A stretch of DNA of 32,943 bases from a virus. The DNA lies in IMG/VR virus record IMGVR_UViG_3300043436_000876, positions 1 through 32,943 of that record; one strand, 5' to 3'. This document shows, in pieces, positions 21,917 to 27,888 of this stretch. Each line of letters begins with the position of its first letter. The stretch's first letter is position 1. The translations under genes and the position numbers were made by a program. The notes under the pieces are model-generated. The model ran no database searches, was not told the origin of the DNA, and saw only the letters and a list, made by a program, of their open reading frames with translations.

Positions 21917-22597
21917 TTAGTTTTGGTTTAATTTATTTATTATTTCGTTTTTAAGTTCGTGTGCTAATGCTATTTTCTCAATGATTAAGTCTATTCTTTC
22001 TTGGTTACGCTTAATCTCAATCTTGTGGCTTTGTAGTTTGCCTTTTAATCTTGGGTCAAATGAGTAGAAATAACACATTTCCGAGTTGGTTAGGTGCATA
22101 TTTAATTGCATTTGGTCGTAATACTTAGGCAACTCACTTTGAAGGTTCTTAGCCGTTAAAAAAGCCTTGTAGTATAAATGAGTGTCGGTGTTTGGGCATT
22201 TAATCTCTGCTATTGCTTTTAACTTTGGGAATATAAGGTCAGGAGTTCCACCATATTGCTCGGTGCAAAAGAACACCATACCACCACTACTTGTGTAAAT
22301 AACATCTTCACTGGCTACGTTTAATCCTAATTCACTACATAATTCAAAGGCAGCAGCAGGCTCATTCTCATTACCCCACTGCATTTCTGTTGAATAGTAT
22401 TGCGGCTTAGGTGCATCGTAAAAAGAGGCTATCTTTTCTAAAATGTAGGTTATTGCTCCATCGCTTAACTTTTGACCCGCTTCTTTAGCCTTCTTAGTTG
22501 GTTCTGCCATTAGTCTATTTGCCTCACTTGAAGTAAATAACTTACCTCTATACTTTTGCCAATCTTCTTGGCTTTCAAATACTAATCTTTCTATCAT
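21917..22597 (-). CDS. YqaJ/lambda-type exonuclease
   Basis: A 226-residue PD-(D/E)xK nuclease. An early SSEANRLM helix is followed by MQWGNENEPAAAFE (first acidic residues). GTPDLIF at residues 117-122 and AEIKCP at 130-135 give the Asp and Glu-x-Lys metal-binding triad. YYDQMQLNMHLT is the QxxxH helix typical of lambda exonuclease/YqaJ enzymes. It resects double-stranded ends 5' to 3' and hands single strands to the annealing protein encoded just upstream, which overlaps it by four bases. AAGGAG before the ATG is a good ribosome-binding site. Confidence 0.85.
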   Translation of the reverse strand: MIERLVFESQEDWQKYRGKLFTSSEANRLMAEPTKKAKEAGQKLSDGAITYILEKIASFYDAPKPQYYSTEMQWGNENEPAAAFELCSELGLNVASEDVIYTSSGGMVFFCTEQYGGTPDLIFPKLKAIAEIKCPNTDTHLYYKAFLTAKNLQSELPKYYDQMQLNMHLTNSEMCYFYSFDPRLKGKLQSHKIEIKRNQERIDLIIEKIALAHELKNEIINKLNQN

Positions 22598-23130
22598 TGT
22601 AGTTTCTCCTTATTGTTTCCGAATCTTGCTGCAAGGTCTTGGTCGGGTTTGTAATCTAAAGTGTCCTTTCTATTTAAGTCTGCACCAAATAACTTACCAA
22701 TGTGGTCTGCTGCATCTTTTACCGCTAATGTCTTAGCTATTGGAAATGCCATACTTAATGCACCATTATTGATATTCTGCAAGTCTGCTGGTGAAGTGTC
22801 CTTCTTGGTTTGTAATTGAGTTGCCCCAATGCCATCGAATTGCATTAATTGTCCGTTTGTAGGGTTAATAACCTTTAATCTAACTGTCACCCATACCCCA
22901 TTGAAAGCAGTTCCTTGACCTGTAATCTCTATTTCGTAGGTCTTAAAGATTCGAGTTAAGAGATATTCCACCTTGTCAATTGGTAGATATTTGTAGCCTC
23001 TAATAAATGGATGCTCTTTCACCCATTTTGCGGGTGGTTGCTGATTGAGCAATAAGTTTAATCGGTCATTTTTGTAGGCAATCTCGATGTCTTGCGTTAA
23101 GTCTGCAAGTGTAGGTAAGTTACTTTCCAT
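22594..23130 (-). CDS. Rad52-like single-strand annealing protein
   Basis: A 178-residue protein. AKWVKEHPFIRGYKYLPID and YEIEITGQGTAFNGVWVTVR are followed by a beta-rich middle with FDGIGATQLQTKK. FPIAKTLAVKDAADHIGKLF then LNRKD close the fold. This is like the DNA-binding core of Rad52/Sak-type annealing proteins ('AxxDAxxxAGKxFG'). Its place before a YqaJ exonuclease supports a Red-like system, with NinG further along. It has a very strong Shine-Dalgarno-like AAAGGAGG, placed inside the end of the preceding small gene. Confidence 0.65.
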   Translation of the reverse strand: MESNLPTLADLTQDIEIAYKNDRLNLLLNQQPPAKWVKEHPFIRGYKYLPIDKVEYLLTRIFKTYEIEITGQGTAFNGVWVTVRLKVINPTNGQLMQFDGIGATQLQTKKDTSPADLQNINNGALSMAFPIAKTLAVKDAADHIGKLFGADLNRKDTLDYKPDQDLAARFGNNKEKLQ

Positions 23131-23278
23131 TGCTTGCCTCCTTTAATTCTAAGATTTCGATTTCTTTTTCCTCTACTTGTTTCTTGGCGTTTTGCCACCA
23201 GCGAATGTAGTTTTCCGCATCTCTTTTTAGTGTCAAGTTTTCTCGCACTAATTCTAAAATAATTTGTTCGTTAGTCAT
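23120..23278 (-). CDS. Small coiled-coil protein, first gene after P23
   Basis: A 52-residue charged helix (MTNEQIILELVRENLTLKRD at the start, EEKEIEILELKEASNGK at the end). The ATG at 23278 lies 20 bases from the promoter's -7 box. Its end overlaps the annealing gene by 11 bases and contains that gene's ribosome-binding site. Position and tight coupling support expression; the function is unknown. It is missed by a 60-codon cut-off. Confidence 0.7.
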   Translation of the reverse strand: MTNEQIILELVRENLTLKRDAENYIRWWQNAKKQVEEKEIEILELKEASNGK

Positions 23279-23298
23279 GTTGTTGTTAATTGTGTGTG

Positions 23299-23328
23299 CA
23301 AATATAGTTATTTAATTTAATTATGCAA
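23299..23328 (-). promoter_or_regulatory. Bacteroidetes-type promoter P23
   Basis: Minus-strand TTG (23328-23326), 19 bases, TATATTTG (23306-23299), followed by a short leader containing ACAATTAACAAC. That leader sequence is also present behind P25. It should drive the recombination/replication operon. Confidence 0.8.
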
Positions 23329-23335
23329 TAATTAT

Positions 23336-23536
23336 TTAAAGTTGTTCATCTGTTACTCGTGGAATATCGTTACCTCCGTGAGTATCAATCTCAATTGGCT
23401 TGACTATATTGTATAGTTCAGACTGATAACTGGCAATTATAGACCTTAATTTAGCAGTTATTATGTGCCGTTCAATTGTGCATCCGTTGGCGATTATTTC
23501 GTCTGCGGTTGCTTCAATTAGTTTGTATGCTTTCAT
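23336..23536 (-). CDS. Small hypothetical protein
   Basis: A 66-residue mostly helical protein (KLIEATADEIIANGCTIERH, TAKLRSIIASYQSELYNIVK) with a short C-terminal IDTHGGNDIPRVTDEQL. It ends eight bases before the P23 box, the last gene of the P25 transcript. No family recognised. Confidence 0.65.
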   Translation of the reverse strand: MKAYKLIEATADEIIANGCTIERHIITAKLRSIIASYQSELYNIVKPIEIDTHGGNDIPRVTDEQL

Positions 23537-23751
23537 AGTCCCCTAATGTGTTCAAAGTGTTCAATAAGTTGTGCGTTAAGTTCTTTTTGCCTAACAATCC
23601 AGATAGCTTCTATTTCGCTTTCTAAGTGTTTTAAGCCACAACTTATAGCAATTGAAATTAGTTGTTCTATATCTATTCTATCCGTTGCGTTGTGAGCCTT
23701 TTCTATAAGGTCGTTTTCTACGTAGTTGCGTAAATTTTGGATTGTTTGCAT
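23533..23751 (-). CDS. Small hypothetical protein
   Basis: A 72-residue acidic helical protein (RNYVENDLIEKAHNATDRID; EAIWIVRQKELNAQLIEHFE). It overlaps both neighbours, by four bases on one side and 34 on the other. No motif seen. The overlap suggests translational coupling in a compact early operon. Confidence 0.6.
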   Translation of the reverse strand: MQTIQNLRNYVENDLIEKAHNATDRIDIEQLISIAISCGLKHLESEIEAIWIVRQKELNAQLIEHFEHIRGL

Positions 23752-23963
23752 TGTCTTTCGATATTATAAAGTTGAATTTCGAATTTGTAATTGTTAGCGG
23801 TTGCTTCATCCCATTTCTGCCTATAATGGCTCAATAGTTCAAAGTCTTTGTCGGTTGACTTAGGGGAATTGCACTTTTTAATTTGCTCGCCATACTTTGT
23901 GCGATAGTGTTTGGTAATTTCGATGGCAGTCAGTAGCTGCTTTCTTAGTTCTTTGCGTGTCAT
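23718..23963 (-). CDS. Small basic hypothetical protein
   Basis: An 81-residue, Lys/Arg-rich helical protein (MTRKELRKQLLTAIEITKHY; ELLSHYRQKWDEATANNYKF) with two Cys. No recognised family; nucleic acid binding is possible from charge alone. Confidence 0.6.
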   Translation of the reverse strand: MTRKELRKQLLTAIEITKHYRTKYGEQIKKCNSPKSTDKDFELLSHYRQKWDEATANNYKFEIQLYNIERQCKQSKIYATT

Positions 23964-23965
23964 TG

Positions 23966-24259
23966 TTATTTCTTTTTAAATTGTTCAAACCATTCTTTAA
24001 AACTTCCTTTATCCTCACCAATAAACATCATTCCTGCTTCAAATGCACCTAATAAATCTTCCTCAGTATATATTCTCTCTGCTTTCCATTTAGCACCTTC
24101 GTATAACCCTATTTTAATATTATTCAAATCATTTTCGTAATTTGTAGGAAATGGTCTTTGTGGATAAACAAAAGTGTATAAATGCCCCCATTTATTTTTA
24201 AGTTTATCCATTGCTATTCTTTCTATATCAGCAGCATCTTCAAGTATTTCTTTTTCCAT
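23966..24259 (-). CDS. Small hypothetical phage protein
   Basis: A 97-residue acidic protein with a pattern frequent in small phage proteins: a Glu-rich start, YEGAKWKAERIYTEEDLLGA, then FEAGMMFIGEDKGSFKEWFE and a basic end. I recall such 'AFxxG ... FxxWF' proteins as common but uncharacterised. One base separates it from the next gene. Confidence 0.6.
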   Translation of the reverse strand: MEKEILEDAADIERIAMDKLKNKWGHLYTFVYPQRPFPTNYENDLNNIKIGLYEGAKWKAERIYTEEDLLGAFEAGMMFIGEDKGSFKEWFEQFKKK

Positions 24260-24260
24260 G

Positions 24261-24449
24261 TTAGTTGTTATTCATGTTTTGTAATAACTCTCGATAGCTC
24301 ACTTTACCATTCTCGCCTCTCATGTGCTTACAGGCTCTGTAAAGTTGATTTCTGGTCATTCCGTTGCGTTTGATAAATTCCTCCTTTTCCTTTTTAGCCT
24401 CTCTCACAACTATTGCGATAAGAACGCTTAATGTTAATAGCCACATCAT
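24261..24449 (-). CDS. Small membrane-anchored protein
   Basis: A 62-residue protein with one N-terminal hydrophobic helix (MMWLLTLSVLIAIVV) followed by a charged cytoplasmic-type tail (REAKKEKEEFIKRNGMTRNQ). A Shine-Dalgarno-like AAAGGAGC is present upstream. Two ATGs in a row leave the exact start open. The function is unknown. Confidence 0.6.
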   Translation of the reverse strand: MMWLLTLSVLIAIVVREAKKEKEEFIKRNGMTRNQLYRACKHMRGENGKVSYRELLQNMNNN

Positions 24450-24631
24450 AGTTGCTCCTTTCTTAATAGCATCTCAATAGCCTCATTATGTAAGTCAGCG
24501 ATTGAAACAATTGGTTCTGAATCTGCTTTGATTTTGTTGCGCCTAATTTGTAGGGCTTGTAGCCTATTTGGTAGGCCTACATTGAGTAGCGTAGTAGCTA
24601 CTTTTCTTTTTGGTTTTGTTACGTTTGCCAT
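24446..24631 (-). CDS. Small basic hypothetical protein
   Basis: A 61-residue protein starting MANVTKPKRKVATTLLNVGL, with LQALQIRRNKIKADSEP and a helical end (IADLHNEAIEMLLRKEQL). The ATG at 24631 is chosen because the region before it, though open to 24697, is taken up by the tRNA-like element. Basic N-terminus and helix suggest nucleic acid or protein binding. No family known to me. Confidence 0.6.
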   Translation of the reverse strand: MANVTKPKRKVATTLLNVGLPNRLQALQIRRNKIKADSEPIVSIADLHNEAIEMLLRKEQL

Positions 24632-24647
24632 ATTGTTAAAATGTTTG

Positions 24648-24738
24648 TAGTCAGGACAGGATTCGAACCTGTAAGTTTCCAATCGCAACGATACCATATC
24701 CTATCTTGGAGTCGAACCAACTTTAAGCCACCTGACTA
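24648..24738 (-). tRNA. tRNA-like element, isotype not assigned
   Basis: TAGTCAGG at the 5' end pairs perfectly with CCTGACTA at the 3' end (8 bp; 7 bp plus discriminator is also possible). A canonical T-arm follows from the other side, ACAGG-TTCGAAT-CCTGT, adjoining the acceptor stem. The central part is odd. A second T-arm-like hairpin (TTGG-TTCGACT-CCAA) sits where the D or anticodon arm should be. A TCCAA/TTGGA stem encloses 23 bases instead of 7, and no normal D-arm fits. No CCA is encoded. It could be a divergent type II tRNA, one with an insertion, or a degenerate tRNA. Confidence 0.5.
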
Positions 24739-24744
24739 TTTTAA

Positions 24745-24837
24745 TTATTTCTTTTTTACATTTTCATATATTCCACCTAAAATGCAAACCATAATTATTT
24801 GTAATAATGTACTCATCCAATAATAAGCGTGTTCCAT
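24745..24837 (-). CDS. 30-residue membrane peptide
   Basis: A frame starting MEHAYYWMSTLLQIIMVCIL and ending GGIYENVKKK. It is one hydrophobic helix with a positively charged end, so an inner-membrane peptide is likely. It lies six bases from the tRNA-like element, in the P25 transcript. It is too short for standard calling; no function known. Confidence 0.45.
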   Translation of the reverse strand: MEHAYYWMSTLLQIIMVCILGGIYENVKKK

Positions 24838-24842
24838 ATTTT

Positions 24843-24974
24843 TTATTTTAAATAAATGATTTTATTCTCTTTCTTAGCCTTTTTAGCTTTAGCCTCTTTG
24901 TTGTTTTGGTCTACGTGATTGTAGAAAGCAATCGACAAAATAGTGATGCAAGTGTAGATTAGTAGTGTTTCCAT
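24843..24974 (-). CDS. 43-residue membrane-anchored peptide
   Basis: It starts METLLIYTCITILSIAFYNH (one hydrophobic helix) and continues into a Lys/Ala-rich tail (KEAKAKKAKKENK). The single helix with basic tail suggests an inner-membrane peptide facing the cytoplasm. It follows the 58-residue gene by five bases. Unknown function. Confidence 0.5.
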   Translation of the reverse strand: METLLIYTCITILSIAFYNHVDQNNKEAKAKKAKKENKIIYLK

Positions 24975-24979
24975 TGTGT

Positions 24980-25156
24980 TTATTTATTTAAATAGTTGTT
25001 TAGTTCTGGTTTATTATTAAAATATTGCGCCTCAATTGGATTGTCATTTGCATCCCACTCTATTCTATTACCTAAATTGTCTATTGGATATAAAACCCAT
25101 TGTCTACAATTTGTGTCGTAAAAATATTCGAATCCGTTTTTAGTGTAAGTCTTCAT
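24980..25156 (-). CDS. 58-residue protein, first gene after P25
   Basis: The frame begins MKTYTKNGFEYFYDTNCRQW and is aromatic- and Asp/Asn-rich (VLYPIDNLGNRIEWDANDNP). It looks like a small beta-type protein. The ATG lies 22 bases from the P25 -7 box, making it the first translated gene of this early transcript. Such leading small genes often encode host take-over proteins, but nothing in the sequence shows that. Confidence 0.65.
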   Translation of the reverse strand: MKTYTKNGFEYFYDTNCRQWVLYPIDNLGNRIEWDANDNPIEAQYFNNKPELNNYLNK

Positions 25157-25178
25157 TGTTTCGTTGTTAATTGTAGGA

Positions 25179-25208
25179 CAAATGTAAAATAATTATTTAA
25201 GTATGCAA
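25179..25208 (-). promoter_or_regulatory. Bacteroidetes-type promoter P25
   Basis: Minus-strand TTG (25208-25206, within TTTTG), 19 bases, TACATTTG (25186-25179), then a leader containing ACAATTAACAAC as at P23. It drives the small-gene operon. Confidence 0.8.
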
Positions 25209-25251
25209 AATAAATATTTATATATTGTGTAACTAACTGAAAAACAAACAA

Positions 25252-25632
25252 TTATTTTTTTATAGTAAGGACTAAAACCGCCCCAAATAGTGCAGATATT
25301 AGCAACCACCACCACTTAAACGGGCTTGGTTTGGGTGTAATTGTAGGAACTTTTACCGATTTTGTAATATAAATTGTGTCGCCTTTACAAGTTCCCTCTA
25401 TGTAAGTAGTATCGTTTACCCTAAAATATTTAATTTGTAGCCTATCTTTTATGATTGTAATGGTATCGCCTTTATAGACAAATGCCGTGTCTGTACGTAT
25501 TGTTTCGGTGCGAATAGTATCGTGCAGCGTTACTACTAAAGTGTCTTTTGAGCAGAACTTTTCAACGCAGGTCTTTTTGGTGTAGCAACTTACTATCAAG
25601 GTAAGTGCAAGTATTGTGTAAATGTTTTTCAT
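25252..25632 (-). CDS. Probable unimolecular spanin (lipoprotein with C-terminal membrane anchor)
   Basis: A 126-residue protein with a lipoprotein signal (MKNIYTILALTLIVSC, lipobox ending in Cys16). A Thr-rich, beta-forming middle repeats 'DTI/DTx' units (TLHDTIRTETIRTDTAF, KGDTITIIKD, EGTCKGDTIYITKS). A Pro-rich spacer is followed by a C-terminal membrane helix (FKWWWLLISALFGAVLVLTI) with a KK end. Outer-membrane lipid at one end and inner-membrane helix at the other is the u-spanin plan. U-spanins fuse the two membranes as the last step of lysis, as phage T1 gp11 does. It lies about 2.2 kb after the lysozyme gene, not next to it. A plain lipoprotein is the alternative. Confidence 0.65.
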   Translation of the reverse strand: MKNIYTILALTLIVSCYTKKTCVEKFCSKDTLVVTLHDTIRTETIRTDTAFVYKGDTITIIKDRLQIKYFRVNDTTYIEGTCKGDTIYITKSVKVPTITPKPSPFKWWWLLISALFGAVLVLTIKK

Positions 25633-25636
25633 AATG

Positions 25637-25644
25637 CAAAGATA
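25637..25644 (-). promoter_or_regulatory. Possible -7 element before the spanin gene
   Basis: Minus-strand TATCTTTG fits TAnnTTTG and lies four bases before the ATG at 25632, so a transcript from it would be almost leaderless. No TTG is found at the right distance upstream, so it is weak. Confidence 0.3.
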
Positions 25645-25672
25645 TTAATATTTTATATTTGTTGTGTTGTTT

Positions 25673-25754
25673 AACGGGCAGGTTAAAACAAAAGATATTG
25701 ATTAAGGGCGACTTAATCCAAACTTAATCTTTAAAACCTAATGACCTGCCCGTT
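25673..25754. other. Large inverted repeat with internal alternative hairpins
   Basis: AACGGGCAGGT (25673-25683) and ACCTGCCCGTT (25744-25754) form a perfect 11-bp stem, extendable by a wobble and one pair. Inside, GATTAAG (25700-25706) can pair with either of two CTTAATC copies (25712-25718 and 25723-25729). On the plus strand the stem is followed by GTTGGGTTTTTTT; on the minus strand it is preceded by AAAAAAAC. It lies in a 385-bp gap with no gene. It could be a structured RNA, a terminator for plus-strand transcripts, or a DNA site such as an origin. Confidence 0.6.
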
Positions 25755-25922
25755 GTTGGGTTTTTTTATACCCACTTCAAAAAATGTTCCATTAGTCTGT
25801 GCATAGGTTTTAGACCATTCCACGAAAACGGATTATAATTTCACAAATACTTTTAAATCGAATTGATGACGCAACACTTTCTCTTTTCGAGCCTCACTTA
25901 ACTTTACGACTCATTTATACGC

Positions 25923-25992
25923 AAGTTAATTTGGTAAGGTTGTTTGCTCTCTATTAGGGGGTAGGGGGCAAACACTTTTACTTACCTAACTT
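25923..25992. other. Three-segment imperfect hairpin with a G-run loop
   Basis: AAGTTA/TAACTT, GGTAAG/CTTACC and TGTTTGC/GCAAACA (25923-25947 with 25968-25992) nest into one long hairpin. A 4-base bulge and an internal loop interrupt it. The apical loop on the plus strand holds TTAGGGGGTAGGGGG. The gene-free interval 25633-26017 consists mostly of this and the element at 25673-25754; the rest shows no coding sequence I can support. Confidence 0.6.
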
Positions 25993-26017
25993 ACTTCCAA
26001 TCTAATTACCGCAAGAT

Positions 26018-26275
26018 TTAAACTACCTTTAATCCCCACATAAGATTAATCCACAACATTTCTTTCTTAGCTTGAACGTGAGTAATTTTAAGTTTCTTCA
26101 TTAAATACTTTTCGCCTTGTTCAATCCACTCGTGATTCTGCTCTAAAGTCATTGTAAACTCATTATACCAAGCATCTTGCCTACCAACAACATCTTCATA
26201 ACATACATTATGTTTACCAATAGAAAACATTAGGTTGATTAAGTCAATAACAACTTGTTTGCGCTTTTCGTTCAT
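26018..26275 (-). CDS. Hypothetical helical protein
   Basis: An 85-residue helical protein (MNEKRKQVVIDLINLMFSIG; HEWIEQGEKYLMKKLKITH; MLWINLMWGLKVV). It has several Met and Trp, no recognised motif, and no signal peptide. It overlaps the metallophosphoesterase gene by ATGA, so the two are probably translated together. It is the last gene before the structured gap. Confidence 0.6.
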   Translation of the reverse strand: MNEKRKQVVIDLINLMFSIGKHNVCYEDVVGRQDAWYNEFTMTLEQNHEWIEQGEKYLMKKLKITHVQAKKEMLWINLMWGLKVV

Positions 26276-27285
26276 CGAATCTTATGGTTAATAATCTTTT
26301 TATTATGCACCTCAAAATCGCCAGTTTTAGCGTCTTTTGTAACTATTGCAAAGCCTTGATTATGTTTACTTACTTGTGGGTTATAATCGGGGTTAACAGT
26401 AGTCATTGCGCCAATTGAATAACAACCTAAAACCTTACCATCCATATCAGATTCTACGTGTTCAGATGTTCTATGAACGTGAGAAATCAATGTGCAAGTG
26501 TTTGTCTTTGTAAATACTCCTCTCGCAGGGTTAACAGGTGCAAATATTCCCTTAACTATATGATGTCCATGTGCTATGTTTAATGAGCCAAACTTCATGT
26601 AGCGATAGTCTTGCACGTAGTCTATCTTCATATCCTCAAGCATTAATAATTTCTCGAGTTTATTTGCGCTATAAAGTTCTGGTGCTTGGCGTAGTACATA
26701 ATCCTCGATTCGTTTATCGTGGTTACCGGCATGAAATACTATCTTCACATCCATTACTTTCTGCATCCACGCTAACAAGTTCTTAACGCCTTCAATCTGT
26801 TCCATTACTCGCATTTCATTTGGCTTGCTTATGAAACGTGATATAGTGCTAAAGTCTAAACTATCGCCATTGATTATAATGCAGTCTACTTTCTCGTTAA
26901 AGCCATATTCTAAGGCTAAAGTTAACGATTCAATATCTGTATATGGGTAGTGTAAATCGCCAATGACTAATGCTTTGTTGTAATTGCTTCCAAACACATA
27001 AGGAGTTTTATCTTCTTGTGTCCTAAAGTCCAAATCATACTTGGCACGTTCAGCGTTTAATTTCTCTAAAAAAATAGGTGTTGCAAACTTTCGAATGTGT
27101 TTAGGAGAATTGCCCATTTTGCCTTGAACAAATCTGATTCTATTCCTTGCTTCTTCAATATCCTTGAATATTAATGGGTATTTGTTTTTCAATATTTTTG
27201 CAAGTGTACGATTTGCCGTTATTTTAGGGTTTTCTAATAACACCTCTTCGGCTAATTTAGCTTTGTTAATCTTCATTTTCGTCAA
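26272..27285 (-). CDS. Calcineurin-like metallophosphoesterase
   Basis: A 337-residue protein with all five metallophosphoesterase blocks. GDLH is at residues 109-112, NGD at 139-141, GNHD at 187-190, HGHH at 239-242 and SHVHR at 268-272. The first 100 residues form a separate helical, basic domain (ITANRTLAKILKNKYPLIF) that could bind DNA. Two metal ions would catalyse phosphodiester or phosphomonoester hydrolysis. Phage members are thought to be nucleases or nucleotide phosphatases; the substrate cannot be read from the sequence. It lies between lysis-type genes, unlike the usual SbcD-like replication context. Confidence 0.85.
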   Translation of the reverse strand: MTKMKINKAKLAEEVLLENPKITANRTLAKILKNKYPLIFKDIEEARNRIRFVQGKMGNSPKHIRKFATPIFLEKLNAERAKYDLDFRTQEDKTPYVFGSNYNKALVIGDLHYPYTDIESLTLALEYGFNEKVDCIIINGDSLDFSTISRFISKPNEMRVMEQIEGVKNLLAWMQKVMDVKIVFHAGNHDKRIEDYVLRQAPELYSANKLEKLLMLEDMKIDYVQDYRYMKFGSLNIAHGHHIVKGIFAPVNPARGVFTKTNTCTLISHVHRTSEHVESDMDGKVLGCYSIGAMTTVNPDYNPQVSKHNQGFAIVTKDAKTGDFEVHNKKIINHKIR

Positions 27286-27493
27286 ATATTTCTGCGTGAA
27301 TTTCCGAAATGTAATAATCTAAAACATCTAATGCTTTTCTTTTTATTCTGTTCTTTTGCTCCTGACCTTTCTTGTCGTATGGGTCAAGAAATTCGATTGA
27401 ACTCAAAGCATAATAGCACTGACTAATTATCTCAGCCCTTGTGTCGTAATCTTCATAAAATACTTCTTCTTCATTCCCATCCATATTGTTCAT
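27266..27493 (-). CDS. Small acidic hypothetical protein
   Basis: A 75-residue acidic protein (NEEEVFYEDYDTRAEIISQC; FLDPYDKKGQEQKNRIKRKA; YYISEIHAEIFDENED). The N-terminus has two possible ATGs (27493 and 27484). It overlaps the metallophosphoesterase gene by 20 bases. No family recognised. Confidence 0.6.
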   Translation of the reverse strand: MNNMDGNEEEVFYEDYDTRAEIISQCYYALSSIEFLDPYDKKGQEQKNRIKRKALDVLDYYISEIHAEIFDENED

Positions 27494-27539
27494 CGGGGTT
27501 AAATGGTATTTCGTATGGAATTTCTATTTGGGTGTCCAT
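27471..27539 (-). CDS. Possible 22-residue peptide
   Basis: A short frame (MDTQIEIPYEIPFNPDEQYG and two more residues), starting two bases after the stop of the membrane protein gene and overlapping the next gene by 23 bases. The spacing suggests coupling and the peptide looks protein-like, but 22 codons is within chance. A longer frame in the same phase running upstream to 27722 lies opposite the membrane protein's frame and is not believed. Confidence 0.3.
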   Translation of the reverse strand: MDTQIEIPYEIPFNPDEQYGWE

Positions 27540-27541
27540 TG

Positions 27542-27880
27542 TTATCTTATTAATGTGTAGTAAATAGAAAACAAACCGCCCCAAATAATGTAAAATAAAA
27601 TCGTGTACCAAGTAAAGCCAAAAATCGCTGCTAAAAAAGCAAGTATCATAATCATTTTGGCAAACTTGTATAACTCGGTAAACATTACTAAAATCGTTCC
27701 CGCTAATAATTCCGCTAACCACTCAGGAATAAACTGAGCCATCCAATCTGCAAAGGCGTGTTTAATCTTCCACCCATCACGACTAAACCAAATCCCATAG
27801 CTTACAAATGAATCGTTGCTCATTATGGCATCCATAACCGCATTTGAAGCTATTGTAATAAGTAGGAGTAGGTAAATCAT
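27542..27880 (-). CDS. Small membrane protein in the lysis region
   Basis: A 112-residue protein with an N-terminal hydrophobic helix (MIYLLLLITIASNAVMDAIM), an amphipathic middle (WFSRDGWKIKHAFADWMAQF) and two to three strong membrane helices after residue 50 (FAKMIMILAFLAAIFGFTW, ILFYIIWGGLFSIYY). It follows the lysozyme gene by eight bases. It could be a second holin, an antiholin or a spanin partner, but the sequence does not decide. Confidence 0.65.
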   Translation of the reverse strand: MIYLLLLITIASNAVMDAIMSNDSFVSYGIWFSRDGWKIKHAFADWMAQFIPEWLAELLAGTILVMFTELYKFAKMIMILAFLAAIFGFTWYTILFYIIWGGLFSIYYTLIR

Positions 27881-27888
27881 AGTTGTTA

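Noticed and set aside
24632-24697. Extended N-terminus of the gene at 24446
   Set aside because: It would translate the T-arm and acceptor stem of the tRNA-like element.
25637-25644. A full promoter for the spanin gene
   Set aside because: Only a -7-like box is present; no TTG lies at 18-20 bases from it.
25740-25775. AAAAAAAC plus downstream stem as a second -1 frameshift site
   Set aside because: The only upstream frame in the gap is about a dozen codons and stops before the site; no downstream frame continues.
27540-27722. Upstream extension of the small frame at 27471-27539
   Set aside because: It overlaps the membrane protein gene in another phase, with no start support.
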